DNA of 64,000 nucleotides from assembly GCF_029504575.1 (NCBI RefSeq), contig NZ_JAQFII010000001.1, forward strand, positions 4,409,001 to 4,473,000, in the 5' to 3' direction. The notes below the pieces were generated by a model. It saw only the letters and a program-made list of their open reading frames with translations. It was not told the origin of the DNA and did no database searches. The DNA comes from Streptomyces sp. SPB162. GTDB taxonomy: Bacteria; Actinomycetota; Actinomycetes; Streptomycetales; Streptomycetaceae. Shown here piece after piece: positions 44,585 through 57,464 of this stretch (position 1 is the first letter of the stretch; the number at the start of each line of letters is the position of its first letter). The position numbers and the translations under genes are program-made.

Positions 44585-45574
44585 TCACAGCAGCCCGATC
44601 GCCCGGTAGGCGGCGTCGACCGTCGGGCGCGCGAGGGCCCGTGCCCGCTCGGCGCCGTCGCGCAGCACCTCGTCGAGGTACCCGGGATCGGCGCAGAGCG
44701 CGGAGTGGCGTTCCTGCAACGGCCGCAGCAGCTCGACGACCGCCTCCGCCACGTCCTTCTTCACCGCGCCGTACGAGTCGTACTCCGCGGCCAGCGCCGC
44801 CGGCTCCCCACCGGTGCAGGCGGCCAGGATCTCCAGCAGGTTCGCGAGCCCCGGCCGTTCCGCCCGGTCGTACTCCACCTCGGAACCGCTGTCCGTCACC
44901 GCCCGCATGACCTTCCTGCGGATCACCGCGGGCTCGTCGAGCAGGGAGACGGTCCCGGTCGTCACCGCCGCGGACTTGCTCATCTTGGAAACCGGGTCCT
45001 GCAGATCCATCACCCGCGCCGCCACCGGCGGCAGCACCGCACGGGGCACGGTGAACGTGTGCCCGTACCGCTGGTTGAAGCGGGACGCCAGATCACGGGT
45101 GAGCTCCACGTGCTGCGCCTGATCGACGCCGACCGGCACCTCGTCGGTCCGGTACGCCAGGATGTCCGCCGCCATCAGCACCGGATAGGTGAGCAGGGAG
45201 ACCCGAACCGTCTGCTGTTTCGCGGATTTCTCCCTGTACTGGATCATGCGACGCAGTTCTCCGTCGGTGGCCGTGCACTCCAGTACGTAGGACAGCCGGG
45301 TGTGCTCTTCCACGTGGCTCTGCACGAATACGGTGCACACCTTCGGATCGAGTCCGGCTGCCAGCAGGAGTGTCGCCATCTGGCGCGTGAGCCGTCGCAC
45401 CCGAGCCGGTTCGTGCTCGGTGGTGAGCGCGTGCAGATCGACGACGCTGAAGAGCGAGTCCTCCGGGTGCGGGCTCCGGTGCTGGTCGACGGAGACCCAG
45501 CGTTGGATGGCCCCGAGGTAGTTCCCCAGGGTGAGGTGCCCGGACGGTGTCACTCCGCTGAAGATGCGCGTCAT
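44585..45574 (-). CDS. trpS: Tryptophanyl-tRNA synthetase, auxiliary (TrpRS1-like)
   Basis: A 329-aa class I synthetase charging tRNA-Trp. The HIGH-like site is TPSGHLTLGNYLGA and the KMSKS loop is QDPVSKMSKSAAV, with the Trp-site region VLMAADILAYRTDEVPVG. The neighbourhood (proC) and the Trp-codon leader match S. coelicolor SCO3334, the indolmycin-resistant auxiliary TrpRS1, whose expression is set by ribosome-mediated attenuation. A second, housekeeping trpS would be expected elsewhere. The ATG at 45574 follows AAGGAAG. The attenuator lies 65-165 bases upstream. Confidence 0.94.
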   Translation of the reverse strand: MTRIFSGVTPSGHLTLGNYLGAIQRWVSVDQHRSPHPEDSLFSVVDLHALTTEHEPARVRRLTRQMATLLLAAGLDPKVCTVFVQSHVEEHTRLSYVLECTATDGELRRMIQYREKSAKQQTVRVSLLTYPVLMAADILAYRTDEVPVGVDQAQHVELTRDLASRFNQRYGHTFTVPRAVLPPVAARVMDLQDPVSKMSKSAAVTTGTVSLLDEPAVIRRKVMRAVTDSGSEVEYDRAERPGLANLLEILAACTGGEPAALAAEYDSYGAVKKDVAEAVVELLRPLQERHSALCADPGYLDEVLRDGAERARALARPTVDAAYRAIGLL

Positions 45575-45640
45575 CTCAGAGACTTCTTCCTTGTCGTGGC
45601 CGCCGCTGTCGCCGGCCGGGCGTCAAGGTCGAGATACGCG

Positions 45641-45665
45641 AACGGCCGCCGAAGCGGCGGCCGTT
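45641..45665 (-). terminator. Attenuator terminator of trpS
   Basis: A perfect 11-bp stem in the leader RNA, AACGGCCGCCG and CGGCGGCCGTT with a three-base loop. Its 5' arm can instead pair with GGCGGCC of the upstream leader hairpin (45688-45705), giving the two exclusive folds needed for attenuation. There is no long U-run. Confidence 0.75.
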
Positions 45666-45687
45666 GGGTGCATGCGCTGCGAGGGTC

Positions 45688-45705
45688 GGCCGCCTTCAGG
45701 CGGCC
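45688..45705 (-). promoter_or_regulatory. Leader hairpin overlapping the trpL stop
   Basis: GGCCGCC-loop-GGCGGCC, overlapping the end and stop of the leader peptide just after its two Trp codons. A ribosome stalled at the Trp codons would open this stem and free GGCGGCC to act as antiterminator. Confidence 0.7.
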
Positions 45706-45737
45706 CACCACTGTTGGGTGTGCGCATGCGTCGTCAT
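45696..45737 (-). CDS. trpS leader peptide with tandem Trp codons
   Basis: ATG 45737 encodes MTTHAHTQQWWAA, stop: 13 residues with two consecutive TGG codons (45705-45710) just before the first leader hairpin. Trp is rare, so WW at this spot is the hallmark of a tryptophan-sensing leader. When charged tRNA-Trp is scarce, stalling should favour antitermination and raise the synthetase. This mechanism is published for the S. coelicolor homologue. Confidence 0.8.
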   Translation of the reverse strand: MTTHAHTQQWWAA

Positions 45738-46409
45738 GCGCCTCAGGGTACTCCCGAGTGGTCCGGTGGGCACGGGGTTGACGACGGCGGGTCGCGTGCG
45801 TAGTGTTCTCCGAGTTGCCCGCCGGTGAACGCCGACGCGAGTCGGTCCCGAGGCAGCCACTCCGATCACCACAACCACTCGAACGAACGACGTGTTGTCG
45901 TTTTGTTTTCGTGCGCGTTTTCGGAATGGGAACGGAAAGCGGCCGATTTGGATCGGAAGCCGGAGTTCCGCTAAAGTTTCACTCGCCGGAAGGGCCTAAC
46001 GGCCCGGATGGCAAGCCCCGCTGACTGGGGGTCAGGCCCGAAAGGTTCTGATAGAGTCGGACTCGCCGGAAAGCGCGAAAGCGAAGAAGGCGAAACCCGC
46101 TGACTGGGAATCGGACACGAAAGCGTCTGATAGAGTCGGAAACACGAAGGGAAGCCCGGAGGGCGCCGGAAACGGCACCAAAGGAAGCGTCCGTTCCTTG
46201 AGAACTCAACAGCGTGCCAAAAGTCAACGCCAGACTTAAAACACCCCGGGCGGAACCCATACGGGTTTCGTTTGGTGGTTCCTTTGAAAAAGTCCTTTCG
46301 CCCTCCGGTCCTTCGGGACGGGAACTGGCGGGAGGCGAATAACACAGCGAGGACGCTGTGCACCACGGGCCTTATTCCGGCCGGTGGTGCCGCTCTTGCG
46401 TGGAGACAT
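45738..46409. other. rRNA operon upstream and leader region
   Basis: No gene. 45890-45950 is T/G-rich, as in upstream rRNA promoter regions. Three promoter-like blocks follow, then a leader containing CTTGAGAACTCAACAGCGTG, typical of actinobacterial pre-rRNA. Open frames here are artefacts. Confidence 0.6.
45948..46136 (+). promoter_or_regulatory. Tandem rRNA promoters
   Basis: P1: TTGGAT (45948-45953), an 18-base spacer, then TAAAGT (45972-45977). Two further -10-like TAGAGT boxes follow at 46052-46057 and 46131-46136. Each sits in a duplicated block CCCGCTGACTGGG...CTGATAGAGTCGG, about 80 bases apart. Multiple tandem promoters are usual for Streptomyces rRNA operons. The -35 elements of the last two are weak. 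Confidence 0.6.
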
Positions 46410-51348
<4,939 letters not shown>

Positions 51349-51425
51349 CTATTTTTGCTTCGCGTCCACTGTGTAGTTCTGAAGTAACGAACCGTGCTGA
51401 TACCCGGTTGGTTAACTTCATAGTG

Positions 51426-51543
51426 TTTCGGTGGTCATAGCGTTAGGGAAACGCCCGGTTACATTCCGAACCCGGAAGCTAAGCCTTTCAGCGCCGATGG
51501 TACTGCAGGGGGGACCCTGTGGGAGAGTAGGACGCCGCCGAAC
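51426..51543 (+). rRNA. rrf: 5S ribosomal RNA
   Basis: Starts near TTTCGGTGGTCATAGCGTTA, contains the central CCGAACCCGGAAGCTAAGCC, and ends at the complementary GACGCCGCCGAA. It lies about 78 bases after 23S and closes the operon. Confidence 0.95.
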
Positions 51544-51553
51544 AATCTTTGAG

Positions 51554-51589
51554 AAGAAGCCCCTCAGGCAATAGCCTGAGGGGCTTCTT
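51554..51589 (+). terminator. rRNA operon terminator
   Basis: AAGAAGCCCCTCAGGC, AATA, GCCTGAGGGGCTTCTT: a perfect 16-bp stem followed by T. It sits just after 5S. Confidence 0.95.
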
Positions 51590-51626
51590 TGCGTTCCGGC
51601 CCCGCGCGTTCTCTAGAGTGGTCGCC

Positions 51627-52289
51627 ATGCGCTATGAGCTGATCATCTTCGATAACGACGGCGTCCTGGTGGACAGCGAGCCGATCTCCAACCGGATCCT
51701 GGCCGGCTATCTCACGGAACTCGGGCACCCGACGTCGTACGAGGACTCCATCCGCGACTACATGGGCTCCGCCATGCACCGGGTCCACGAGCTGGTGCTG
51801 GCGCGGTCCGGGCGGCAGCTGCCGGAGGAGTTCGACGACGTCTTCCACGGGCGGGTCTTCGAGTCCTTCCGTCGCGACCTCCAGCCGGTGCCCGGGGTCG
51901 CGGACGTCCTGGGGAAGCTCACGGCGGACGGTGTGCCGTTCTGCCTCGCCTCATCGGGGAGCCATGAGCGGATCAGGGTGGCGCTGCACACGACCGGGCT
52001 CTTCGAGCACTTCGGTGAGGAGCGCATCTTCAGCTCGCAGGACGTCGGGCGGGGGAAGCCGGCGCCCGACCTCTTCCTGCACGCGGCGCGGGTGATGGGT
52101 GCCGATCCCGCTCGGTGCGCGGTCGTCGAGGACAGTCCGCTGGGCGTACAGGCGGCCGTGGCCGCCGGGATGGACGTGTACGGCTTCACGGCGATGACTC
52201 CCGCGGCGAAGCTCCAGGACGCCAACGCCCTGTTCAGCGACGCCCGTGAGCTTCCGGATCTGCTCACGACCCGATCATCCAACTTGTGA
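51627..52289 (+). CDS. HAD-family phosphatase/phosphoglucomutase-like hydrolase
   Basis: A 220-aa HAD subfamily IA hydrolase. Motif I is IIFDNDGVLVDSEP (Asp nucleophile, with Asn in the position often held by Asp or Cys), a helical cap follows, motif II is LASSGSHERI, Lys lies in VGRGKPAPDLFL, and motif IV is CAVVEDSPLGVQAA. It probably dephosphorylates a sugar or nucleotide phosphate. The ATG at 51627 is 7-8 bases after TAGAGT, so it is probably leaderless. It is the first gene after the rRNA operon. Confidence 0.92.
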   Translation: MRYELIIFDNDGVLVDSEPISNRILAGYLTELGHPTSYEDSIRDYMGSAMHRVHELVLARSGRQLPEEFDDVFHGRVFESFRRDLQPVPGVADVLGKLTADGVPFCLASSGSHERIRVALHTTGLFEHFGEERIFSSQDVGRGKPAPDLFLHAARVMGADPARCAVVEDSPLGVQAAVAAGMDVYGFTAMTPAAKLQDANALFSDARELPDLLTTRSSNL

Positions 52290-52337
52290 CCCGCAGCACC
52301 TACTCATCCGTAGCTTCGGGATCTACGCTGCTCGCTC

Positions 52338-53537
52338 ATGGACGCATCTCTGCGGCATGGCCGGGCCTCGCTGGCGGTCAGCTTCTTCAGCCAGGGCGTG
52401 GTCTTCGCTCTGCTCGTGACCCGTATTCCGGCGATCCAGGACCGTTACGGGATCAGTGACGGGCTGCTGCCGGTCTTCCTCGCCGCGGTTCCCGTGCTGG
52501 CCGGTGCGGGGAGTGTGGCGACCGAGCACCTGGTGAAGCGGGTGCGGCCCAGCGTCGTACTGCGGTGGGTCCAGCCGCTGGTGGCGCTGGTCCTGGTCGC
52601 GGCGGGTGCCGGGAACGCGATGTGGCAGATAGCCGTGGCGCTGGGCCTGTTCGGCATCTGTGTCGGCGGGCTCGACGCCTCCATGAACATGCTGGGTGTG
52701 AGCCTGCAGCGCACCTACGGCCGCAGCATCATGCTCGGCTTCCACGCCGCCTACAGCCTCGGCGGGATCACCGGCGCCTCGCTGGCGTGGGCGGGCGCGC
52801 ACTGGCACCTGTCGCTCGCGGTGCTCTACGCGCCGGTCGCGGTCGTGCTGATCCCCTTGGTGCTGGTGGCGAGCCGCTGGTACGTGGACCAGCGCGCGGA
52901 ACCGGTGGCCGAGGGCGCGGAAGCTCCGGTGGCGACCCCTGTGGTGATGCGGCTGCTGCTGCCGCTCTGCCTGGTGATGTCCTTCGCGTACATCGGCGAC
53001 TCGACGGTCTCCAACTGGAGCGCGAAGTACCTTCAGGACACCCTCGGCAGCTCCGATCAGCTGTCCACCGTCCCCTACAACATCTACATGGTGACGACGC
53101 TGCTCGGCAGGGCGGCCGGGGACCTCGGTGTGCGGCGCTTCGGCGGGGCCGCCGTGGTGCGGTTCGGGACGGTGCTGGCCGCGATCGGCTTCGGGGTGGT
53201 GGCGGCGGCTCCGGGCCCGTGGGTCGGGATGCTGGGGTTCACGCTGCTGGGGTTCGGGCTCTGCGTCATCGTGCCCACCACGTTCGCCGCTGCGGGACGG
53301 CTCTTCCCCGGCGCCTCGGACACGGCCATCGCGCGGCTGAATATCTTCAACTACGTCGGGTTCCTGATCGGCGCCCCGCTGGTGGGGGCGATCGGTGACG
53401 CGTGGAGCTACCGGGGCGCGATGCTGATCCCGATGGTGCTGGTGCTGGCGACGCTCCTCTATGCCAAGTCGTTCGACACGGGCGAGGCCCGATACGGTGT
53501 CGGCCATGAGCGGCCGCGCACAGTTGATGTGGGATGA
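52338..53537 (+). CDS. MFS transporter, YbjJ-like
   Basis: A 399-aa 12-TM major facilitator of the Fucose/YbjJ-like group. It has VSFFSQGVVFALLVTRIPAI at TM1, GGLDASMNMLGVSLQRTYGR, LGFHAAYSLGGITGASLAW, and a second half with STVSNWSAKYLQDTLG. ATG 52338 lies about 9 bases after TACGCT, suggesting a leaderless start. Its 3' end overlaps the next gene by 32 bases, so they are coupled. The substrate is unknown. Confidence 0.88.
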   Translation: MDASLRHGRASLAVSFFSQGVVFALLVTRIPAIQDRYGISDGLLPVFLAAVPVLAGAGSVATEHLVKRVRPSVVLRWVQPLVALVLVAAGAGNAMWQIAVALGLFGICVGGLDASMNMLGVSLQRTYGRSIMLGFHAAYSLGGITGASLAWAGAHWHLSLAVLYAPVAVVLIPLVLVASRWYVDQRAEPVAEGAEAPVATPVVMRLLLPLCLVMSFAYIGDSTVSNWSAKYLQDTLGSSDQLSTVPYNIYMVTTLLGRAAGDLGVRRFGGAAVVRFGTVLAAIGFGVVAAAPGPWVGMLGFTLLGFGLCVIVPTTFAAAGRLFPGASDTAIARLNIFNYVGFLIGAPLVGAIGDAWSYRGAMLIPMVLVLATLLYAKSFDTGEARYGVGHERPRTVDVG

Positions 53538-54681
53538 GCAGGTAACCGAGTACGACTTCGGCCCCGGGCATCCGATGGACCCGGTGCGGTTGTCGCTCAC
53601 GATGCGGCTGGTGGAGGCTTTCGGGCTGGACCAGAAGCTCAAGGTGACCTCCGCGCCGGCCGCCGGGGACTCCACCCTCGGGCTGGTGCACCGCGCCGAC
53701 TACGTGGCCGCGGTGCGGCGGGTCTCCGCCGATCCGCGGTCGGTCGAGCAGGCCTACGGCCTCGGTACCGAGGACAATCCGGCCTTCGCCACCATGCACC
53801 GGGCAGCCGCGCTGATCGCCGGGCAGTCCGTCGGGGCGGCGGAGGCGGTGTGGAGCGGCGACGTCGCTCACGCGGTGAACTTCGCGGGCGGGCTGCACCA
53901 CGCGATGCCGGGCTCCGCCGCGGGCTTCTGCGTGTACAACGACGCGGCCTTGGCGGTGGCGCGGCTGCTGGAGCTCGGTGCGGAACGGGTGGTCTACGTG
54001 GATGTCGACGTGCATCACGGGGACGGGGTGCAGGCGGCCTTCTGGGACGATCCGCGCGTCCTGACGATCTCGCTGCACGAGCACCCGCGGACGCTGTTCC
54101 CGCAGACCGGCTGGCCGGAGGAGACCGGGGGCGCGGGCGCGGAGGGCGGGGCGGTGAACATCGCGCTGCCGGCCGGAACGGGCGACGCGGGGTGGCTGCG
54201 CGCGTTCCACGCGGTCGTACCGGAGCTGATCGCGGCCTTCGGCCCGCAGGTCGTCGTCTCGCAGCATGGGGCGGACACCCACTTCGAGGACCCGCTGGCG
54301 CATCTCGCGGTCAGCCTGGACGCCCAACGCGCGGTCGCCGAGGCGTGCCACCAGTTGGCGCACGAGCACGCGGAGGGCCGCTGGGTGGCGCTCGGCGGGG
54401 GCGGCTACGCGGTGACGGACGTCGTACCGCGCTCCTGGACGCATCTGGTGGCGATCGCCGCGGGCGCGCCGCTCGACCCGGCCGCCGAGACTCCGGAGCC
54501 GTGGCGGCACGAGGTGTACCGCGCGACGCGGGCGATGGCGCCCGCGCGGATGACGGACGGTCGCCACCCGGTGCGCTGGCGGAGTTTCGAGGACGCCGGG
54601 TACGACCCGGCGGACCGGCTCGACCAGGCGATTTTGGCCACCCGCCGGGCGGTGTTCCCCCTGCACGGCCTGCTGGCCTGA
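53506..54681 (+). CDS. Histone-deacetylase-fold protein, AcuC-like
   Basis: A 391-aa zinc amidohydrolase of the class I/II HDAC fold, like acetoin-utilisation protein AcuC, which deacetylates proteins such as acetyl-CoA synthetase. The motifs are all present: GGLHHAMPGSAAGFCVYND, YVDVDVHHGDGVQAAF (zinc ligands), TISLHEHPRTLFP, VVSQHGADTHFEDPLA and GGGGYAVTDV. The start ATG 53506 (MSGRAQLMWDEQVTEYD) lies inside the end of the MFS gene. Whether it acts on acetyl-lysine or polyamines cannot be told. Confidence 0.92.
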   Translation: MSGRAQLMWDEQVTEYDFGPGHPMDPVRLSLTMRLVEAFGLDQKLKVTSAPAAGDSTLGLVHRADYVAAVRRVSADPRSVEQAYGLGTEDNPAFATMHRAAALIAGQSVGAAEAVWSGDVAHAVNFAGGLHHAMPGSAAGFCVYNDAALAVARLLELGAERVVYVDVDVHHGDGVQAAFWDDPRVLTISLHEHPRTLFPQTGWPEETGGAGAEGGAVNIALPAGTGDAGWLRAFHAVVPELIAAFGPQVVVSQHGADTHFEDPLAHLAVSLDAQRAVAEACHQLAHEHAEGRWVALGGGGYAVTDVVPRSWTHLVAIAAGAPLDPAAETPEPWRHEVYRATRAMAPARMTDGRHPVRWRSFEDAGYDPADRLDQAILATRRAVFPLHGLLA

Positions 54682-54804
54682 GTCCCCGGCACGGGCGGGC
54701 GGGGCGGGGACGCGGGATGGGTGGTAATGGTGCCAATCACCCGCAAGGGGTGTGTTTTGCGGTTTCGGGGGGTCAGCGGGGGCGCAGCAGGCAGTATCGG
54801 GGGC

Positions 54805-55620
54805 GTGCTGAGTGTCGGCGCGCTGCGCGCGCATCTGCTGGCGGCCCGGCTGGCCGGTCCCGTGGCGACGCCCCGGGAGAAAAGTCTGCTCAGTTATCGG
54901 TTGTTCGCGGCGCGGGATCCGCGCCTGACGCTCGGTCTCGACCCCGAAGGAACGTGGGGTACGGCGGAGTTGCTCAGGTTGATGGCCGAAAGATGTGGGG
55001 TCTCACCGGACCCCGGGCACACTTCGGGGCAGGATGTGATCGACCCCGACTGCACGGTGGCGGCGCTTGACGCTTTCGCGGAACGTTTGGGTCGGGCAGC
55101 GGCCGACCGGGTTCCGGTACTGATCGGAACGGGTCATCCGAGCCGGCTTCTGGGCTTCTACGCCGCGTTGGCCGCGGCATTGTCGGCGGCAGGATGTCCT
55201 GTCCTCACCTCGGCGCACGGTCGACGTGTCGACATTCCGACCCGATTCGGGCTACGCCAGCACAACCTTTGGTACGTAGGCGGAGTCGCGATGGTCCGCA
55301 CCGCGGACGCGGATGTCACGTACGACGAGCCCGGCACGCACACGCACTCCCCTCTCCCGGTTCGCGCGGCACTGGCCGCCGCGGCCGGCCACGGCGGGGT
55401 GCTGCCGGGGCTGGTGGTCGGTGATCACGGGTGGGTCTGCGGGGCTGGTCAGCTGGGCATCGAGGCGATCGGGCTGGCGGACGCCGATGATCCGGCCGTC
55501 TTCGTGGCCGAGGCGGAGGGCCGGGTTTCCGTCGCGGTTCCGCTTGATGACGCTGTGCGGTCTGATTACTACCGACCGCTTACACGCTATGTACTCAATC
55601 GAGCGTGTCTGTCACAGTAG
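54805..55620 (+). CDS. Phosphatase-like conserved Streptomyces protein
   Basis: A 271-aa protein that I recall being annotated as a phosphatase next to the BldC-type gene in Streptomyces. It shows VPVLIGTGHPSRLLGFYAAL, RVDIPTRFGLRQHNLWYVGG, THTHSPLPVRAAL, LVVGDHGWVCGAGQLGIEAI and a terminal DYYRPLTRYVLNRACL. Conserved His/Asp positions (GTGHP, THTHS, GDHGW) could bind metal. GTG 54805 is used because the conserved LRAHLLAARLAGPVATPREK begins there. The function is not proven. Confidence 0.82.
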   Translation: MLSVGALRAHLLAARLAGPVATPREKSLLSYRLFAARDPRLTLGLDPEGTWGTAELLRLMAERCGVSPDPGHTSGQDVIDPDCTVAALDAFAERLGRAAADRVPVLIGTGHPSRLLGFYAALAAALSAAGCPVLTSAHGRRVDIPTRFGLRQHNLWYVGGVAMVRTADADVTYDEPGTHTHSPLPVRAALAAAAGHGGVLPGLVVGDHGWVCGAGQLGIEAIGLADADDPAVFVAEAEGRVSVAVPLDDAVRSDYYRPLTRYVLNRACLSQ

Positions 55621-55748
55621 TCAACCGATCGCAACTCCTCTTCCCCACTTGCATCACCCGCACCTAATCTGGGGAGGAGCGCACGTGCCTGCTGGAGTCA
55701 CCGGAGGGGAAGCCGGTGGCCGTCATGTGCGGAAGGTTCAGGTGTGTC

Positions 55749-55961
55749 ATGGCTGCTAGCGACAGGCCTCTCAACGAGGTCGTTTTCCTGACTGTGGCGG
55801 AGGTCGCCTCAGTAATGCGTGTGTCCAAGATGACCGTGTACCGATTGGTGCACAGTGGCCATCTGCCGGCGATCCGGGTGGGCAGGTCCTTCCGGGTGCC
55901 AGAACAAGCCGTCCACGACTACCTGCGTGAGTCCTACGTGGGGGTGGGGGAATCCGCCTGA
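55749..55961 (+). CDS. BldC-type (MerR-like/excisionase fold) DNA-binding protein
   Basis: A 70-aa protein with one winged-HTH: FLTVAEVASVMRVSKMTVYR, then LVHSGHLPAIRVGRSFRVPE. It is nearly all DNA-binding domain, like BldC. It resembles S. coelicolor SCO3328 (a BldC paralogue) rather than BldC itself. BldC-type proteins bind DNA cooperatively to time development. ATG 55749 with GGAAGG upstream gives the usual start. Confidence 0.9.
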   Translation: MAASDRPLNEVVFLTVAEVASVMRVSKMTVYRLVHSGHLPAIRVGRSFRVPEQAVHDYLRESYVGVGESA

Positions 55962-56076
55962 CGGCCTCATCGGTCGCCTCGGTTCTACCCGCCCCCTCAG
56001 GGCGGGTAGGCTTGGCCGACGTAGGTCGTGTGGGCTCGGACGCCCCGCACCGAGTGAAAACGAAGCGAGGGTAGTC

Positions 56077-56175
56077 GTGGGCTCTGTCATCAAGAAGCGG
56101 CGCAAGCGTATGGCCAAGAAGAAGCACCGCAAGCTGCTGAAGCGTACGCGTGTGCAGCGTCGCAACAAGAAGTAA
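56077..56175 (+). CDS. 30S ribosomal protein bS22-like (AURKAIP1/COX24 domain)
   Basis: A 32-aa, very basic protein (GSVIKKRRKRMAKKKHRKLL, RTRVQRRNKK), the tiny actinobacterial ribosomal protein related to mitochondrial AURKAIP1/COX24. It sits in the small subunit decoding area. GTG 56077 has GCGAGGG upstream. Its position after the BldC-type gene is conserved in Streptomyces. It is too short for most gene finders. Confidence 0.93.
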   Translation: MGSVIKKRRKRMAKKKHRKLLKRTRVQRRNKK

Positions 56176-56197
56176 GCGAGCCACTCGCTGCACTTCC

Positions 56198-56240
56198 CTG
56201 CCCTCCCACCACCGTGCTCCGTGCGGCGGTGGGAGGGCAG
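56198..56240 (+). terminator. Terminator after the bS22-like gene
   Basis: CTGCCCTCCCACC and GGTGGGAGGGCAG form a perfect 13-bp stem about 20 bases after the stop. Confidence 0.85.
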
Positions 56241-56395
56241 CGGCGTTCCCGGGGTGGTTAGGGCACTCGGGGGTAGCCGAAGGCCCGGGGCGTCCGCCGC
56301 ACGGGGGGCGTTCCCGGCCGGCGGCCCCAGGCCGTCATCACAGCGCAACAACGAACCGATACGGTGCGTACATCCCTGATGGAAGGCGCTGAATC

Positions 56396-57439
56396 GTGGG
56401 CAAGGTGGTGCTCGTCACCGGAGTCGCGCGAAAGCTGGGCGGCCGGTTCGTCCGCCGGATCCAGCATGATCCGGACGTGGACCGGGTGATCGCCGTGGAC
56501 GCCGAGGTGCCCGAGCACCAATTGGGCAGCGCGGAGTTCGTCCGCGCGGACATCCGGCACCCGATGATCGCCAAGGTGCTCGCCCAGCACAACGTCGACA
56601 CCGTGGTGCACATGGACGTCAGCGGCACCCCGCTGGGCTCCGGCGGCCGGACGCAGGTCAAGGAGACCAACGTCATCGGCACGATGCAGCTCCTGGGGGC
56701 GTGCCAGAAGGCCCCGACCGTGAGCCGCCTCGTGGTGAAGTCGACGACCAGCGTCTACGGCTCCGCGCCCCGCGACCCGGCGGTGTTCACCGAGACCATG
56801 CCGCCGAAGTCGCTGCCCAGCGGTGGCTTCGCGAAGGACGCGGTCGAGGTCGAGGGTTATGTGCGCGGGTTCGCGCGCCGCCGGCCCGACGTCGCGGTGG
56901 CGGTCCTGCGATTCGCCAACATCCTCGGCCCGCAGGCCGACTCCCCGCTCGCCGAGTACTTCTCGCTGCCGGCGCTGCCGACGGTGTTCGGCTACGACCC
57001 GCGGCTGCAGTTCGTGCACGAGGACGACGTGACCGACGTGCTGGTCCTCGCCTCGCTCGACCCCCGCCGGGGGACGCTCAACAGCGGCACGTTCAACATC
57101 GCCGGCGATGGCGTCCTGCTGCTGTCGCAGACCGCCCGACGGCTCGGCCGGCCCACCGTCCCGGTGCTGCTGCCCGCCGTCACCTGGATCGGGCAGATGC
57201 TGCGCACGGCGGGGGTCACGGACTTCTCGCCGGAACAGATCCGGCTGCTGACCCACGGCAGAGTGGTGGACACCACCCAGATGCGTGAGACGCTCGGTTT
57301 CGTGCCGCGGTACACCACGGCCGAGACCTTCGGCGACTTCGCCCGGAGCCGTGGTCCCGGCCTGCTGCCGCCCGACCGGCTCGCCCGCACGGTCGACGCG
57401 ATCGCCGCCGCGCTTCCCGCGGGCGCCAACCGGACGTAG
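56396..57439 (+). CDS. NAD-dependent epimerase/dehydratase-family protein
   Basis: A 347-aa extended-SDR protein. The N-terminal NAD fold is VVLVTGVARKLGGRFVRRI, then ADIRHP, VVKSTTSVYGS and LRFANILGPQAD. The usual catalytic YXXXK is not clear; the region reads GGFAKDAVEVEGY, so catalysis may be lost or different. Family members in actinobacteria sit next to this acyltransferase, as here (gap 25 bases), suggesting a shared role in envelope lipids. GTG 56396 starts it. Confidence 0.87.
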   Translation: MGKVVLVTGVARKLGGRFVRRIQHDPDVDRVIAVDAEVPEHQLGSAEFVRADIRHPMIAKVLAQHNVDTVVHMDVSGTPLGSGGRTQVKETNVIGTMQLLGACQKAPTVSRLVVKSTTSVYGSAPRDPAVFTETMPPKSLPSGGFAKDAVEVEGYVRGFARRRPDVAVAVLRFANILGPQADSPLAEYFSLPALPTVFGYDPRLQFVHEDDVTDVLVLASLDPRRGTLNSGTFNIAGDGVLLLSQTARRLGRPTVPVLLPAVTWIGQMLRTAGVTDFSPEQIRLLTHGRVVDTTQMRETLGFVPRYTTAETFGDFARSRGPGLLPPDRLARTVDAIAAALPAGANRT

Positions 57440-57464
57440 AGCCCCAACGAGGAGGAGCCGCAGC

